Part shown: positions 33,401 to 41,768 of the stretch, piece by piece
Numbering within the stretch: position 1 is the first letter of the stretch
Layout: each line of letters begins with the position of its first letter
Made by a program: the position numbers and the translations under genes
Notes under the pieces: generated by a model
Told to the model about the DNA's origin: nothing
The model's input: the letters and a program-made list of their open reading frames with translations, nothing else
The model's database searches: none
Assembly: GCA_963851325.1 (NCBI GenBank)
Contig: CAWKOR010000001.1
Span: 1,550,001 to 1,614,000, forward strand
Length of the DNA stretch: 64,000 nt
Origin: DATGKG01 sp963851325
Lineage (GTDB): Bacteria; Desulfobacterota; Binatia; Binatales; Binataceae
Reading direction: 5' to 3'

Positions 33401-33878
33401 TGATGAGGACACCGCCCACGCAATTGGTTCCCGGAATCGGGCTATACGCGAAAGTGAAGTAGGTCTCCTCGACATAGCCGTAACGATTCATCTCGAGCAG
33501 CAAGTCGGCGCTGAATGTGGCCGGGCCCCCGCTGAGAATCTGCCGCGCCATCGGACCGACCACGTTCCAGATCTCCGCCCATACTTCCGAAGCGGGTTGC
33601 CCCATCGAGGCAGGATGCTTGGCGCCCAGCATCGGGCGATAGCCGTCGTTGTATAGATGACGCAGTTCCGGCCCCCACCAGATGCACATCGGAAACCGAT
33701 TGCCGAGCACCACGGTGACCATGGTACGAAGACTGGCGGGCCAATTCGCGACCGGATCCAAGGGAGTATTGTGCCAATCGATCTGGCGCATCAAAGCACC
33801 CATTTCGCCGCCACCGGCAAGGCATTCGTCAACGGGGGTAGGTATCGGGCTTTGAAGGCGGTCGATAGGGCTGGTCAT
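30408..33878 (-). CDS. Hybrid sensor histidine kinase with two kinase cores and two receivers
   Basis: 1156 aa, soluble. N-terminal PAS-like domain (about 30-170, LFP-type sensor with WWGPELRHLYNDGYRPML), a GAF domain (about 190-345), kinase core 1 with phospho-acceptor H367 (VSHELRTPLTLIL) and ATPase boxes, receiver 1 with D689 (LVLTDVMMPNLDGFG), kinase core 2 with H799 (LGHELRNPLSPIL) and ATPase boxes (VRDNGMGI), and receiver 2 with D1087 (MLIDIGLPVMDGYEL). No transmembrane segments, so it senses a cytoplasmic or diffusible cue. Output goes by phosphorelay; no DNA-binding response regulator is adjacent. Confidence 0.93.
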   Translation of the reverse strand: MTSPIDRLQSPIPTPVDECLAGGGEMGALMRQIDWHNTPLDPVANWPASLRTMVTVVLGNRFPMCIWWGPELRHLYNDGYRPMLGAKHPASMGQPASEVWAEIWNVVGPMARQILSGGPATFSADLLLEMNRYGYVEETYFTFAYSPIPGTNCVGGVLITVQETTSQVLAERRLKTLRELAARSAEAKTAEDACTSAAEILAANPSDVPFALLYLSEPDGDRARLVSLAGLERHQGAGAPELVALDRDAADSWPLAEAERGGHSLELTDLADRFGRMPGGRWPEATQRAIVAPLRRSGQRRPYGFLVAGISPRLEVDHSYRGFFELAVDQIATAIANARAHQEERQRAEALAEIDRAKSVFFSNVSHELRTPLTLILGPLEDALGESSRALRGENLELAHRNALRLLKLVNALLDFSRIEAGRVQPSFEPTDLAALTGEIAGAFRVLAQRAGLSLAVECGKIEGPVYVDREMWEKIVLNLVSNAFKFTFAGVIRVDLREVGDRIQLTVRDTGTGIPEHELPRLFERFHRVEGAHARSGEGSGIGLALVSELVNIHGGEVAVASRVGEGTTFTVSIPTGTKHLDQRRIVSERPLISTASGAASFVEEAKRWVDGPAEFAEPGLTPSEVSPQGGFDESDRGARILLADDSADMRDYVKGLLAHHYVVETAIDGLEALRLARAHPPDLVLTDVMMPNLDGFGLLRELRADPKLKLIPIIVISARAGEESRVEGIERGADDYLVKPFSARELVARIHSHLALQRLRAQTEHERELLLQREQEARAAAEEANRAKDEFLAMLGHELRNPLSPILTSLNLMQMRGSDSFRRERDIIARQVHHLVQLVDDLLDVSRITRGKIQLKLEPIELITVVVKAIEMASPIIEQRMHHLIAVVPSVGLKLAADPTRLAQVICNLLTNAAKYTEPGGNIWIRAEREDGRIALRVRDNGMGILPAMLPRVFGLFSQGTRTLDRAQGGLGIGLTIVKSLVELHGGAVEAHSEGVGRGSEFVIRLPAVDDTVDADHGTVASAESGAIDRSMPRAKIFVVDDNQDAAEILAEALEESGYLTRVAFDAPSALEAVGAFNPDVMLIDIGLPVMDGYELARRLRANPQLASARLIAVTGYGQESDRRRALEAGFNEHLVKPIDLERLQEMLHMQLRD

Positions 33879-34205
33879 GCTCTGGAGGTCGAAGGTGCGA
33901 AGAGGAGTGGGCTTACCCTATGTCAAACTACTATGGACCGGGACTGCTAGCTAAAGACGATAAATGAACCGCTCTAACAGAGCAAGTTAGAAGAACATCA
34001 GTTGATTCGATGGCGATCGACTCGCTCGAATCTTTTGCGGTCTTTTCTGTTGTTAACAGATCTGATTTAGTTGTCTTGGCCTTCAGTTGCTGCTGGGTTA
34101 TAAGTTGCGTCGATAAAAATCCCGTCTGAAAAGTAGTTCTAAGAATCGATATTTACGCATTCCTGCGCTTGGTCCGGCGCGGGCGGTGAAAGGTTTCGAA
34201 AGACG
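33879..34205. other. Divergent intergenic region, relatively AT-rich
   Basis: Between the hybrid kinase and the arsenate-reductase-like gene I see no gene. The stretch is clearly richer in A/T than the surroundings and contains the 6-3-6 inverted repeat TCTGTT-GTT-AACAGA (34046-34060), a possible operator. No confident promoter boxes were assigned. Confidence 0.45.
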
Positions 34206-34700
34206 ATGCCTCAAAGAGCGCTCAACGTCCTGTTCGTATGCGAAAGGAACTCCATCCGCAACATCATGGCGGAGGCTCTGCTCAATCGGTTCAGCGACGG
34301 CCACTTCGGTGCGTTCAGCGCCGACCTCGAGCCGGCGGCGGAAGTACATCCTCTGACGTTGGACATACTCAAGGTAAACGGGATAGGGACCGCCAATCTC
34401 AAGCCTCGAAGCCTAAGCGAGTTCACCGCCGCCAGCGCCCCCAGGATGGACTTCGTCATCTGCATGGGAAAGGGCCTGAGTGCCGCGTTGCCGTCCCTTC
34501 CGGGGAATCCGATGCTGGTGGAATGGGGCATTAGCGAGCCGTCATCGGCTGATGGCGATCAGGTCGCACAGAAATTTGCCTTTCGTCGTGCGTTGCGCGA
34601 GCTGGAAACTCGGATTCGGCTGTTGGTCCTGGTGCTGGTTAGGCCCAGCCGCGGATCGGAGCGGGGAGTCGAGGCGGAGCCCCAAGCGCAGAACGCATAG
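34206..34700 (+). CDS. Arsenate reductase/low-molecular-weight phosphatase-like protein
   Basis: 164 aa. The P-loop C-x5-R is present (VCERNSIRNIMAEALLNRF), as in ArsC thioredoxin-type reductases and LMW tyrosine phosphatases. The loop normally T/D-G-N-S-A-R reads E-R-N-S-I-R. The general-acid motif expected as D-P near residue 108 reads W-G-I-S-E-P, so the acid may be E. Substrate is uncertain. The C-terminal 30 residues (R/V/L- and E-rich) do not belong to the fold. Divergent from the hybrid kinase. Confidence 0.75.
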   Translation: MPQRALNVLFVCERNSIRNIMAEALLNRFSDGHFGAFSADLEPAAEVHPLTLDILKVNGIGTANLKPRSLSEFTAASAPRMDFVICMGKGLSAALPSLPGNPMLVEWGISEPSSADGDQVAQKFAFRRALRELETRIRLLVLVLVRPSRGSERGVEAEPQAQNA

Positions 34701-34934
34701 CCGCCAGCCTCATCGATTTTGCGCATCCGTCCCTGCGTGAAACATATTTACTGCACCAATCTGGGACGCTGCAGGATGTGGAATTCGCAATGTAGGTTCG
34801 AATATCCACGGGTTTCGCACAACGCGAGGCTCCGACCTCCTTCGAAATAGAAAAATCGTAGTATCTGCGTTGGACCTCAAATGGCACCTGCCTTGCTTTG
34901 TACGGCAAGGCTGCTGTCCAGGAGGAATACGACC

Positions 34935-35105
34935 ATGCAGGTTACATCAACGATCAATTCCAGCAACGCGCCGTACATCAACTACCGCAACGAGCCGACG
35001 TCCGGGGTGCGTGCGCTTCAGAACAACCTTCTGACCGAACTTCCGGGTGCGATGTTCGCCGTTCTGACCCTGGTGTACATCGTCAGCGCGCTGATTCGGC
35101 TCTAA
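34935..35105 (+). CDS. Small membrane protein (56 aa)
   Basis: ATG at 34935 with GGAGG (34921-34925) 9 nt upstream. The first 36 residues are polar (N-, S-, T-rich: STINSSNAPYINYRNEP); the end is hydrophobic (GAMFAVLTLVYIVSALI) and forms one helix, so it is a single-pass membrane peptide with a soluble N-terminus. A short hairpin (CCTTGC/GCAAGG, 34891-34910) lies in the leader. A second tiny membrane protein follows 27 bp later. No family recognised. Confidence 0.6.
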   Translation: MQVTSTINSSNAPYINYRNEPTSGVRALQNNLLTELPGAMFAVLTLVYIVSALIRL

Positions 35106-35131
35106 GCTAATCGCCAAGGAGAATGACAAAA

Positions 35132-35212
35132 ATGCCTATCATGGCTTTAGTCGCTGGTATCGCAGTGGCTCTGATTATCGCGGGAAATGGAGTTCTCCCG
35201 CGCAAGAATTAG
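35132..35212 (+). CDS. 26-aa membrane peptide
   Basis: Short gene read as MPIMALVAGIAVALIIAG plus eight residues ending R-K-N. A single hydrophobic helix is followed by a positive end. AAGGAG (35116-35121) lies 10 nt before the ATG at 35132; an in-frame ATG at 35123 is too close to it. Spacing to the preceding 56-aa gene (27 bp) suggests a shared transcript. It could be a subunit of a membrane complex or a stress peptide. Confidence 0.45.
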   Translation: MPIMALVAGIAVALIIAGNGVLPRKN

Positions 35213-35416
35213 AGGCGCGACGCGATGAATTGTTACGAAATCATTAAATGGTGCGCGACGCGGCCCCTATGCTGCGATTCTCGCTCGACGGCCTCGATCG
35301 CTGATGCCGCGACCTACGCGGCTTGCGCACCTTCATATACCGCTCCCCGCCTCGCCAAATAATCTCGAGTGCGGGCCTTGTCCCGCTTCGCCCCTTCATC
35401 AGATCAGATCGTCATC

Positions 35417-36355
35417 TTACTTGAACGCATAGTGAACTTTCGTCAGCTCTTCCGATACGTTCCATAGTCTGGCTGCGACGGCGGCATCCTTCGCCGCGGC
35501 GCTGCAGTTCACTTTGGTTGGATGCCCCCACATCTCGCCGAGGCCGTCGGGACCGATGTAGTCGCCCCCGCGAACTTCCGGTGACACCGCCGCGTAGAGC
35601 GTCGGCAATGCGCCCATTGCGGCGCTCTGCGCGAGCATCCCGTTCATTCCACCCCAAAATGATTCCATCGCCGAAGAGCCTTGCATCCGTGGACCGGCGC
35701 TCTGCAGATTGGTGGCCGCGTATCCGGGATGACATCCGACCGCGAGCAGCTTTGCTCCAGCAGCTTCGGCGCGCCGTTGCAGTTCGAAGGTGAACAGCAG
35801 GTTGGCCAGCTTGCTCTGTCCGTATGCGAACCATTTGTAGTACCTGCGCTCCCACTGCAAATCATCGAACCGGATGCGGCCCATCCGATGGCCGCCGCTG
35901 CTCACATTGACGACCCGCGCGCCGCCGGCGGCAAGCAGCGCATCGAGCAGCAATCCGGTTAATGCGAAATGACCGAGGTGGTTGGTGCCGAACTGCATCT
36001 CGAAGCCGTCCACGGTTTTGCGATACGGCAGCGCCATGACACCGGCGTTGTTGATCAGCGCGTCGAGCTTCTGGTGCGATTTATGGAATGCCTCCGCGAA
36101 GCCGCGAATCGACGCGAGACTCGACAGATCGAGTTCCATCACTTCGACCGCCGCGCCCGGATTCGACGCGACGATTTGCGCCGCTGCTGCGTTGGCTTTG
36201 TCGAGGCTGCGGCAGGCGAGGATGGTGTGCGCCCTTTTGTGAGCGAACTGGAGCGCCGCCTCGTATCCGATTCCGCTGTTGCCGCCGGTGACGATAACGG
36301 TTTTTCCGGCGAGGTCGGGCAGGTCCTCGGCAGTCCACGGTTTGGCGTTGGGCAT
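35417..36355 (-). CDS. Short-chain dehydrogenase/reductase
   Basis: 312 aa. The NAD(P) site is TVIVTGGNSGIGYEAALQF, then the A-C-R-S arginine typical for NADP(H) preference, LINNAGVMA in the middle, and the catalytic Y-x-x-x-K in YGQSKLANLLF with the serine in VNVSSGGH. The closest general type is the retinol-dehydrogenase/WW-domain-oxidoreductase-like SDR branch found in many soil bacteria. Cytoplasmic. Its start faces the divergent Gfo/Idh/MocA gene at 36491. Confidence 0.88.
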   Translation of the reverse strand: MPNAKPWTAEDLPDLAGKTVIVTGGNSGIGYEAALQFAHKRAHTILACRSLDKANAAAAQIVASNPGAAVEVMELDLSSLASIRGFAEAFHKSHQKLDALINNAGVMALPYRKTVDGFEMQFGTNHLGHFALTGLLLDALLAAGGARVVNVSSGGHRMGRIRFDDLQWERRYYKWFAYGQSKLANLLFTFELQRRAEAAGAKLLAVGCHPGYAATNLQSAGPRMQGSSAMESFWGGMNGMLAQSAAMGALPTLYAAVSPEVRGGDYIGPDGLGEMWGHPTKVNCSAAAKDAAVAARLWNVSEELTKVHYAFK

Positions 36356-36490
36356 CGCGTCGCTCTCCTGTTGCGGCTATCAACCTGCGTGCAGCGTATC
36401 CGACCGCGCCGGTGATCGGCGAGAGCGACCTTTGCTATGTTTCCCGCCCCGCGATAACTACTGACTCATTCCATCGGCACGAGGGGAGCC

Positions 36491-37483
36491 ATGACCAACG
36501 AGCGTCCAATACGATTTGGAATTCTCGGCGCCGCGAAGATCGCACCCAATGCGCTTACGATACCGGCCAAGCTGGTGCCGGGGGTCGAGGTCACCGCGAT
36601 CGCCGCGCGCGATCCGGCTCGCGCACACGAATTCGCCAAAGCCAACGGCATCGCTCGCGTGCTCGCGACCTACGATGACCTCCTTGCCGATTCGCAGATC
36701 GATGTCATCTACAATCCGCTTCCCAACTCGCTCCATTGCGAATGGAGCATTCGTGCGATGCGCGCCGGCAAGCACGTCTACTGCGAAAAGCCGATTGCCT
36801 CGAATGCGGAGGAGGCCGCGCGGATGGCGCAGGTCGCGAGCGAGACCGGCATGCTACTGGTTGAAGCGTTTCACTACCGCTATCACCCGCTTGCGGACCG
36901 GATCCGCGCGCTGATGAGCAACGGCGCCATCGGCAAGCTCCAGCATGTCGAAGCAGATTTCTCAGTTCCCCTTCCGCCGACCAACATTCGCTATGATTGG
37001 ACTTTGGCCGGTGGCGCGACAATGGATCTCGGATGCTATCCGCTGCACATGATTCGCTACTTCTCGGGCGTCATCCCGCGAGTCGTTGCCGCCAGGGCGC
37101 GCATCGGTCCACCCAAAATCGACGTCGCAATGGAGGCCGAACTGGAACTCGGGCCCGGGGTCACCGCGCGCATGACCTGCTCGATGGCCGCCGACGCGCA
37201 GCTCGGCGCAAGCTTCGGTGCGCGCGGCGATCGCGGCGAGATCAAGGTCATCAATCCGGTGGGACCGCATTGGGGGCACCAGCTCACGCTTACCACGCCC
37301 GAGGGCACCAGCAGTGAGACGGTGCCGGGTGACACGACCTACACCCATCAGCTTCGGGCATTCGTGGCGGCGATGCGCGGCGATCGAAGCGCATTCCCGA
37401 CCGACGCAACCGATGGCGTGATCGGCATGCGGATCATCGACGAGGTGTACCGCGCGGCAGGCCTGCCTGCGCGCGGCACTTGA
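36491..37483 (+). CDS. Gfo/Idh/MocA-family oxidoreductase
   Basis: 330 aa. The Rossmann start is RFGILGAAKIAPNAL, and the intact E-K-P motif is YCEKPIASNA near residue 100, unlike the homologue at 7972. The C-terminal domain contains FHYRYHPLADRI and GGATMDLGCYPLHMIRYF. Family members interconvert sugar or polyol alcohols and ketones with NAD(P). It diverges from the SDR gene, with a 135-bp common upstream region. Substrate unknown. Confidence 0.88.
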   Translation: MTNERPIRFGILGAAKIAPNALTIPAKLVPGVEVTAIAARDPARAHEFAKANGIARVLATYDDLLADSQIDVIYNPLPNSLHCEWSIRAMRAGKHVYCEKPIASNAEEAARMAQVASETGMLLVEAFHYRYHPLADRIRALMSNGAIGKLQHVEADFSVPLPPTNIRYDWTLAGGATMDLGCYPLHMIRYFSGVIPRVVAARARIGPPKIDVAMEAELELGPGVTARMTCSMAADAQLGASFGARGDRGEIKVINPVGPHWGHQLTLTTPEGTSSETVPGDTTYTHQLRAFVAAMRGDRSAFPTDATDGVIGMRIIDEVYRAAGLPARGT

Positions 37484-38059
37484 GGTTGGGCTCAAGGGCG
37501 AAGATTAAGCGAATATGCTTATAGAATAAGGATAGTTTGGCTTCGTTTGGTTAAATTCGCGATCGCGTAGCGGGTTTGTTTTCTGCCCTCTCCCGCGGCT
37601 GTGCTTGCGAAGCCGCAAGTTGGGAGAGGTCGAAAACGGACATGCCCTGCATGTTCCGTTTTCGGGTGAGGGCCGGCGGGCGTCCTCGCCCGACGGTAGT
37701 GGAGCGCCACCTGCCTCCATAAAAGCGCAGCAAATACGGGGATGAAGTGGCTTTGCTTTTGCGGCTTTCGGCGTTCGACTTCGCACCACGCGAGGTCCTT
37801 CGCCGAGCCTCAGGACCACCACTCGACGTTGTCGAGTGGTGGCTTTGCTTTTGCACTTCCGCACTTGCGCCCCTCCCCTCAAACGACCGCGGCGCCCATC
37901 TCGGGCACCGCAACATGATGCTAGCACATTTCGACCATCGGTGCAGAAGCAGAATCCAGAAATAAGGACCCTCTTCGACCCGTCACAGTTCGTGCTCGCG
38001 GCCATCGCATGAACTGCGCCGGGCCACTTCCCCCGAACAACGGGGGAAGAACGGAAACA
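37484..38059. repeat. Gene-free stretch with several dispersed hairpin repeats
   Basis: A 576-bp stretch with no supported gene. It contains CCTCTCCC...GGGAGAGG with an inner G-C-G-G-C stem (about 37587-37627), CGAAAACGGA...TCCGTTTTCG (about 37631-37665), and the covarying hairpin CCACCACTCGAC-GTT-GTCGAGTGGTGG (37816-37842) preceded by CCTTCGCCGAGCCTCAGGA and followed by CTTTGCTTTTGCACT. The last element is related to the repeat at 2394. A related CCTCTC...GGGAGAGG hairpin is also at about 9110-9155. Confidence 0.75.
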
Positions 38060-38935
38060 TCAGGAGCGTGGGCGTTCGGCGGATGCGAGGACCTTCCGCG
38101 CCTGCGTCAGATGCGGCATGTCCAGCATCTTGCCGTCGAGGCCGACCGTTCCCGCTCCCGATGCGAACGCCTCGACCACCCGCTTCGCATACGCGATGTC
38201 CTCGGCGGTTGGCGTGAATGCCTCGTTGATGACCGGCACCTGGTCGGGGTGAATCGCAATCTTGCCGGTGAAGCCCGCGCGCAGCGCCGCGCGCGATTCG
38301 CGCCGCAATCCTTCGGAATCGCGAAAATCGGTGAACACCGTATCGATGGGCTGCACGTCCGCGGCTACCGCGGCCGCGAGGCATAGCGATCGCGCGAGGC
38401 GATAAGTGAATTCGAGGTTGCCCTCGGCGTCGCGATTGGTCGCCGCTCCGAGCGCGGAGGAAAGGTCCTCGGCGCCCCAGGTCATCCCGGCGAGGCGCGG
38501 ACTGCATCCGGCGAAAGTGCCGAGCGTGAACAGCGCGATTGGCGTTTCGGTCGCGACCGCCATGATGCGAATCGATCCGGGTACGATGCCTTCGCGCGTT
38601 TCGAGCGCCGAGAGGTAGTGATCGAGCGTGACCACATCGGCAGCGGAGGTGGTCTTGGGCAGCAGGATGCCATCAGGCGGTCCGCCCGCAATCGCCGCGA
38701 GGTCGGGAAGCGACTTCTCGCTGGAGAGCGGATTGACGCGGACCCATAGCTCCTGCTTGCTGCGATCGCGATGCGCGGCGAGGTATTCGCGCACCATAGT
38801 GCGCGCTAACGGAAGGCGATCGGCGGCCACCGCGTCTTCGAGGTCGAGCACCAGCGAATCGGCGCCCGAGCCCGCACCCTTCACCAGCTTGCGTTCGCTG
38901 TCACCCGGCACGAACAGCATCGAGCGCAGAATCAT
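38060..38935 (-). CDS. CoA ester lyase (HpcH/HpaI, citrate-lyase beta-like)
   Basis: 291 aa. The pattern RSMLFVPGDSERKL, then DSLVLDLEDAVAADR, VRVNPLSSEKSL and a magnesium-binding GAEDLSSALG with E/D ligands fits the CitE-like superfamily. Relatives cleave malyl-CoA, beta-methylmalyl-CoA or citramalyl-CoA. The following MaoC gene, 22 bp upstream on the same strand, suggests a mesaconyl/beta-methylmalyl-CoA type step. Cytoplasmic. Confidence 0.88.
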   Translation of the reverse strand: MILRSMLFVPGDSERKLVKGAGSGADSLVLDLEDAVAADRLPLARTMVREYLAAHRDRSKQELWVRVNPLSSEKSLPDLAAIAGGPPDGILLPKTTSAADVVTLDHYLSALETREGIVPGSIRIMAVATETPIALFTLGTFAGCSPRLAGMTWGAEDLSSALGAATNRDAEGNLEFTYRLARSLCLAAAVAADVQPIDTVFTDFRDSEGLRRESRAALRAGFTGKIAIHPDQVPVINEAFTPTAEDIAYAKRVVEAFASGAGTVGLDGKMLDMPHLTQARKVLASAERPRS

Positions 38936-38957
38936 TTCAAGCCTCGCGTCTTCATCA

Positions 38958-39410
38958 CTAATGGGTGCGCTTCTTCATCAGCGCCGAGCGCTTGCAATAC
39001 GCGACCTCCTGGCCGCGCTGGTTGATCGATCGATGCTCGAACACCACGATGCCGGCATCGGGACGCGACTTGCTCTCGCGCTTTTCGATCACTTTGCTCT
39101 CCGAATGCAGAGTGTCGCCGATAAACACCGGGCTCGCGAAACGGACGTCGGTCATGCCGAGGTTGGCCACGGTGGTACCCAGCGTGGTGTCGCCTACCGA
39201 GACCCCGATCATCAGGCCCATGGTGAAAATGCTGTTGACGATTTGGCGGCCGAACTCTGTTCCCTTGGCGAACTCGGCATCCAGATGCAGCGGCTGCGGG
39301 TTATGCGTCAGCGCGCAGAACAGCAGGTTGTCGGTTTCGGTAATGGTGCGCGTGATCGAATGGGGAAACACCTGCCCCACTTCGAACTCGTCGAAATATA
39401 GTCCGCCCAT
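38958..39410 (-). CDS. MaoC-family dehydratase (hot-dog fold)
   Basis: 150 aa. The start LYFDEFEVGQVFPHSITRTI, then THNPQPLHLDAEFAKGTEFGR contains the hydratase motif with the active D/H pair (N-P-Q-P-L-H) of MaoC and mesaconyl-CoA hydratases. The GLMIG-V-SV segment and VRFASPVFIGDTLHSESKV are typical. It hydrates enoyl-CoA-type substrates. Likely translated in one transcript with the CoA ester lyase downstream (22-bp gap). Confidence 0.88.
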   Translation of the reverse strand: MGGLYFDEFEVGQVFPHSITRTITETDNLLFCALTHNPQPLHLDAEFAKGTEFGRQIVNSIFTMGLMIGVSVGDTTLGTTVANLGMTDVRFASPVFIGDTLHSESKVIEKRESKSRPDAGIVVFEHRSINQRGQEVAYCKRSALMKKRTH

Positions 39411-39531
39411 TTGATGATGCGGAGACCCGCCTCCTGATTTTCGCTCCGTCGTGGCTCTCCAGCCCCACTCTCTCAGTCGGGAAATGGTGAAGGAAGGCAG
39501 CTCGGTTTCCTCTCTCCAGCCCTCACTCTTG

Positions 39532-39551
39532 TCTCTCCCAGTAGGGAGAGA
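39532..39551. repeat. 8-bp perfect hairpin between two minus-strand genes
   Basis: TCTCTCCC-AGTA-GGGAGAGA lies between the LLM gene end and the MaoC gene start. The region 39440-39560 has repeated CTCTC/GGAAGG tracts of the same dispersed family as at 9110 and 37590. Confidence 0.6.
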
Positions 39552-39582
39552 TGATGTAGGAAGGCGGCTAGTTTCAGGATCC

Positions 39583-40701
39583 TTAATGGGCCGCCGCGCT
39601 CAATTCCTCCAATGCCACCCGGCGATGCGGGTTGAAGTGCGGCAGCACATGCTTCGCCATCAGCTTCAGCGAGTTCATGATGTTCTTGTGCGGAATGCGA
39701 CCGGCCTGCTTGAAGCAGATCACCTGGTCCACGCCGGATTTGTCGAAGGCCTCCAGCTTGCGAATTACCTCGTCGGGATTGCCCACCACGATCATCGGAT
39801 GGAGCTTCAGTTGCGCATCGGGAATGTCGTTGGGATCGACATCCAACGCCATCAGGGTGCGCAGGTACTCGTAGGAGTAAAGCTGGTTCTTCGCGATCAG
39901 CGGCTTGAACAGCTCGCCGACGTTATGCATGAACCAGCGCGCGCCCTCGATGCCGATCGCCTCGTCTTCCTTGTTTTCCGCGACATGACAAATGATCAGG
40001 CTGCCGAAGGCTTCGTTGGGGAACTTCCCGACCTGGTCGGTGCGTGAAGCGAACGACTTGCGATAATCGGCGACCGCCTTCATCACCCCGTCGTAGTTGA
40101 GGCTGAAGCTAAGTACGCCCATCCCGCGATCGCCCGCCATCTGGTAGCTGTCAGGGGCCGTGCACGCCATCCACATCGGCGGATGCGGCTTTTGAATCGG
40201 CTTAGGCACCACGCGGCGCGGCGGAACCTGGATCAGCTTGCCGTTGTATTCGAGGATCTCATCGGTCCACGCCCTCACGATGATGTCGAGCGCCTCGCGC
40301 ACCTCGGCGCGGGTCCGGTCGTAATCGACGGTGAAGCCGTCGAGCTCCTGCGCAGTGGTCGAGCGGCCGGTGCCGAGGTCGACACGTCCATTGCTCATGA
40401 TATCGAGCACGGCGGCCTGCTCCGCCACTTTGATTGGATTGTTGAATTTGAACGGCAACAGCCGAACGCCGTGCGCGATGCGAATGTTCTTGGTGCGCTG
40501 CGTCACGGCGCCATAGAAAACTTCGGGCGCCGGGCTATGCGAATATTCTTCGAGGAAGTGATGCTCGACTTCCCACACGTAATCGATGCCGATGCGATCG
40601 GCGAGTTCGATCTGCGCGAGCGCTTCCCAGTACACATTGTATTCGCTGAGCGCGTGCCACGGCCGCGGGGTTTCCATTTCATACAACAAGCCAAACTTCA
40701 T
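39583..40701 (-). CDS. LLM-class flavin-dependent oxidoreductase
   Basis: 372 aa. MKFGLLYEMETPRPWHA starts a luciferase-like TIM barrel; RIGIDYVWEVEHHFLEEYSHSP, then IRIAHGVRLLPFKFNNPIKVAEQAA and VDLGTGRSTT are family motifs that bind FMN or F420. The start at 40701 follows AAGGAG by 7 nt; the longer frame to 40749 overlaps the desaturase gene. It probably oxidises an aldehyde, alkane or aromatic substrate with O2. It follows the fatty acid desaturase gene by 28 bp. Confidence 0.9.
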   Translation of the reverse strand: MKFGLLYEMETPRPWHALSEYNVYWEALAQIELADRIGIDYVWEVEHHFLEEYSHSPAPEVFYGAVTQRTKNIRIAHGVRLLPFKFNNPIKVAEQAAVLDIMSNGRVDLGTGRSTTAQELDGFTVDYDRTRAEVREALDIIVRAWTDEILEYNGKLIQVPPRRVVPKPIQKPHPPMWMACTAPDSYQMAGDRGMGVLSFSLNYDGVMKAVADYRKSFASRTDQVGKFPNEAFGSLIICHVAENKEDEAIGIEGARWFMHNVGELFKPLIAKNQLYSYEYLRTLMALDVDPNDIPDAQLKLHPMIVVGNPDEVIRKLEAFDKSGVDQVICFKQAGRIPHKNIMNSLKLMAKHVLPHFNPHRRVALEELSAAAH

Positions 40702-40729
40702 ATCTCTCTCCTTCGATCGCCAGACCTGG

Positions 40730-41737
40730 TTACGCGGCCTCCGCAACATTGACGGAGTATTTTACGACGTCGTTCATCGCTTCGCTGTAGGAATAGTCGA
40801 CCAACGCTTTTTCATAGCGAGGATCGGCGGCGAGCGCCAAATGCAATTTCGGCAAATTGTAATGCGGCACGGCGGGGAACAGGTGATGCTCCAGATGATA
40901 CGCGACGTGATGCGGATTCATCATGAAGCGCAAACTCGCGCTGCGCGAGATGATAGTGCGGGCGTTGCGCAAACCGTCATTCGGATCCGGCACGCCGCCG
41001 TGCTCCAGCACCGCGCGAAGGCGCGCGATCACTCGCTGCACGGTCATTTCGGGAATCACCCACAGCACGATGAACGCGAGAAAGTATCCAAAGTAAATCA
41101 GCGTCGCGAAGAACCCCAACAGCAGCAGCCGTCGCGCGATCGAGGCCGGCGTGAAATCGCGCAGCAGGCGGCCTCGCGCGAGACGCGAGCGCCCGTGCTC
41201 GACCTTTATATAGCCGCGAATCTGCAACTCCGAGATCCCGGTGATGTCGCGGAGCAGCTTGCGCCGCCAGCTCGCCGCGGTCGCCGGATACGGCCGTGAC
41301 AGCGACAAGTCGGGATCCCGGTCGGTGTGCAGATATCGATGATGGCGCAGGTGCACATTGCGATACGCAATCAGGCTGCTCGCCATCGGCGAGAAGCAGA
41401 GGTACTGGCCGACGAAGTCGTTCCAGAAGCGATTTTCCAGCAGGCGGAAATGCGCCGCGTCATGCGCCAGGACCGCGAGCGCATGTTGGCATCGCGCGAT
41501 GATGGGAATCGCCAGCAGCCACACGATCGCGCTATGGCTCCATAGCGCGAACGCGATTGTCGCGATGATCATCGCCCAGGTTCCGGCGACTGCCGCGAGT
41601 GCGCGTGCGGAATTTATTTCGTAGAGTTCCTTGAGGCTGTCGGGACGGATGCGCATCGCAACACTGGCGAGTTCGGAACTCGCGTCGCGTTGCGCATCCT
41701 GCGCCGCCCATTGGTGGGGATTCGCCTCGGCTGCCAT
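40730..41737 (-). CDS. Fatty acid desaturase (membrane di-iron)
   Basis: 335 aa. The three histidine boxes are present: HDAAH (in LAHDAAHFRLLE), HLRHHRYLH, and HHVAYHLEHH near the C-terminus. Four or more hydrophobic helices surround them. The enzyme introduces a cis double bond or hydroxylates an acyl chain using a di-iron centre and ferredoxin or cytochrome-type electrons. The Pro/Asp-rich segment after the second box (TDRDPDLSLSRPYP) is usual. Located upstream of the LLM gene on the same strand. Confidence 0.9.
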   Translation of the reverse strand: MAAEANPHQWAAQDAQRDASSELASVAMRIRPDSLKELYEINSARALAAVAGTWAMIIATIAFALWSHSAIVWLLAIPIIARCQHALAVLAHDAAHFRLLENRFWNDFVGQYLCFSPMASSLIAYRNVHLRHHRYLHTDRDPDLSLSRPYPATAASWRRKLLRDITGISELQIRGYIKVEHGRSRLARGRLLRDFTPASIARRLLLLGFFATLIYFGYFLAFIVLWVIPEMTVQRVIARLRAVLEHGGVPDPNDGLRNARTIISRSASLRFMMNPHHVAYHLEHHLFPAVPHYNLPKLHLALAADPRYEKALVDYSYSEAMNDVVKYSVNVAEAA

Positions 41738-41768
41738 CCGCCGAGTAATGCGCGAATTGATAAGCTTG

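Noticed and set aside
37505..38005. 166-aa minus-strand frame in the repeat-rich gap
   Set aside because: Composed of repeat-derived segments with no ribosome site; similar peptides arise from the repeat at 2445.
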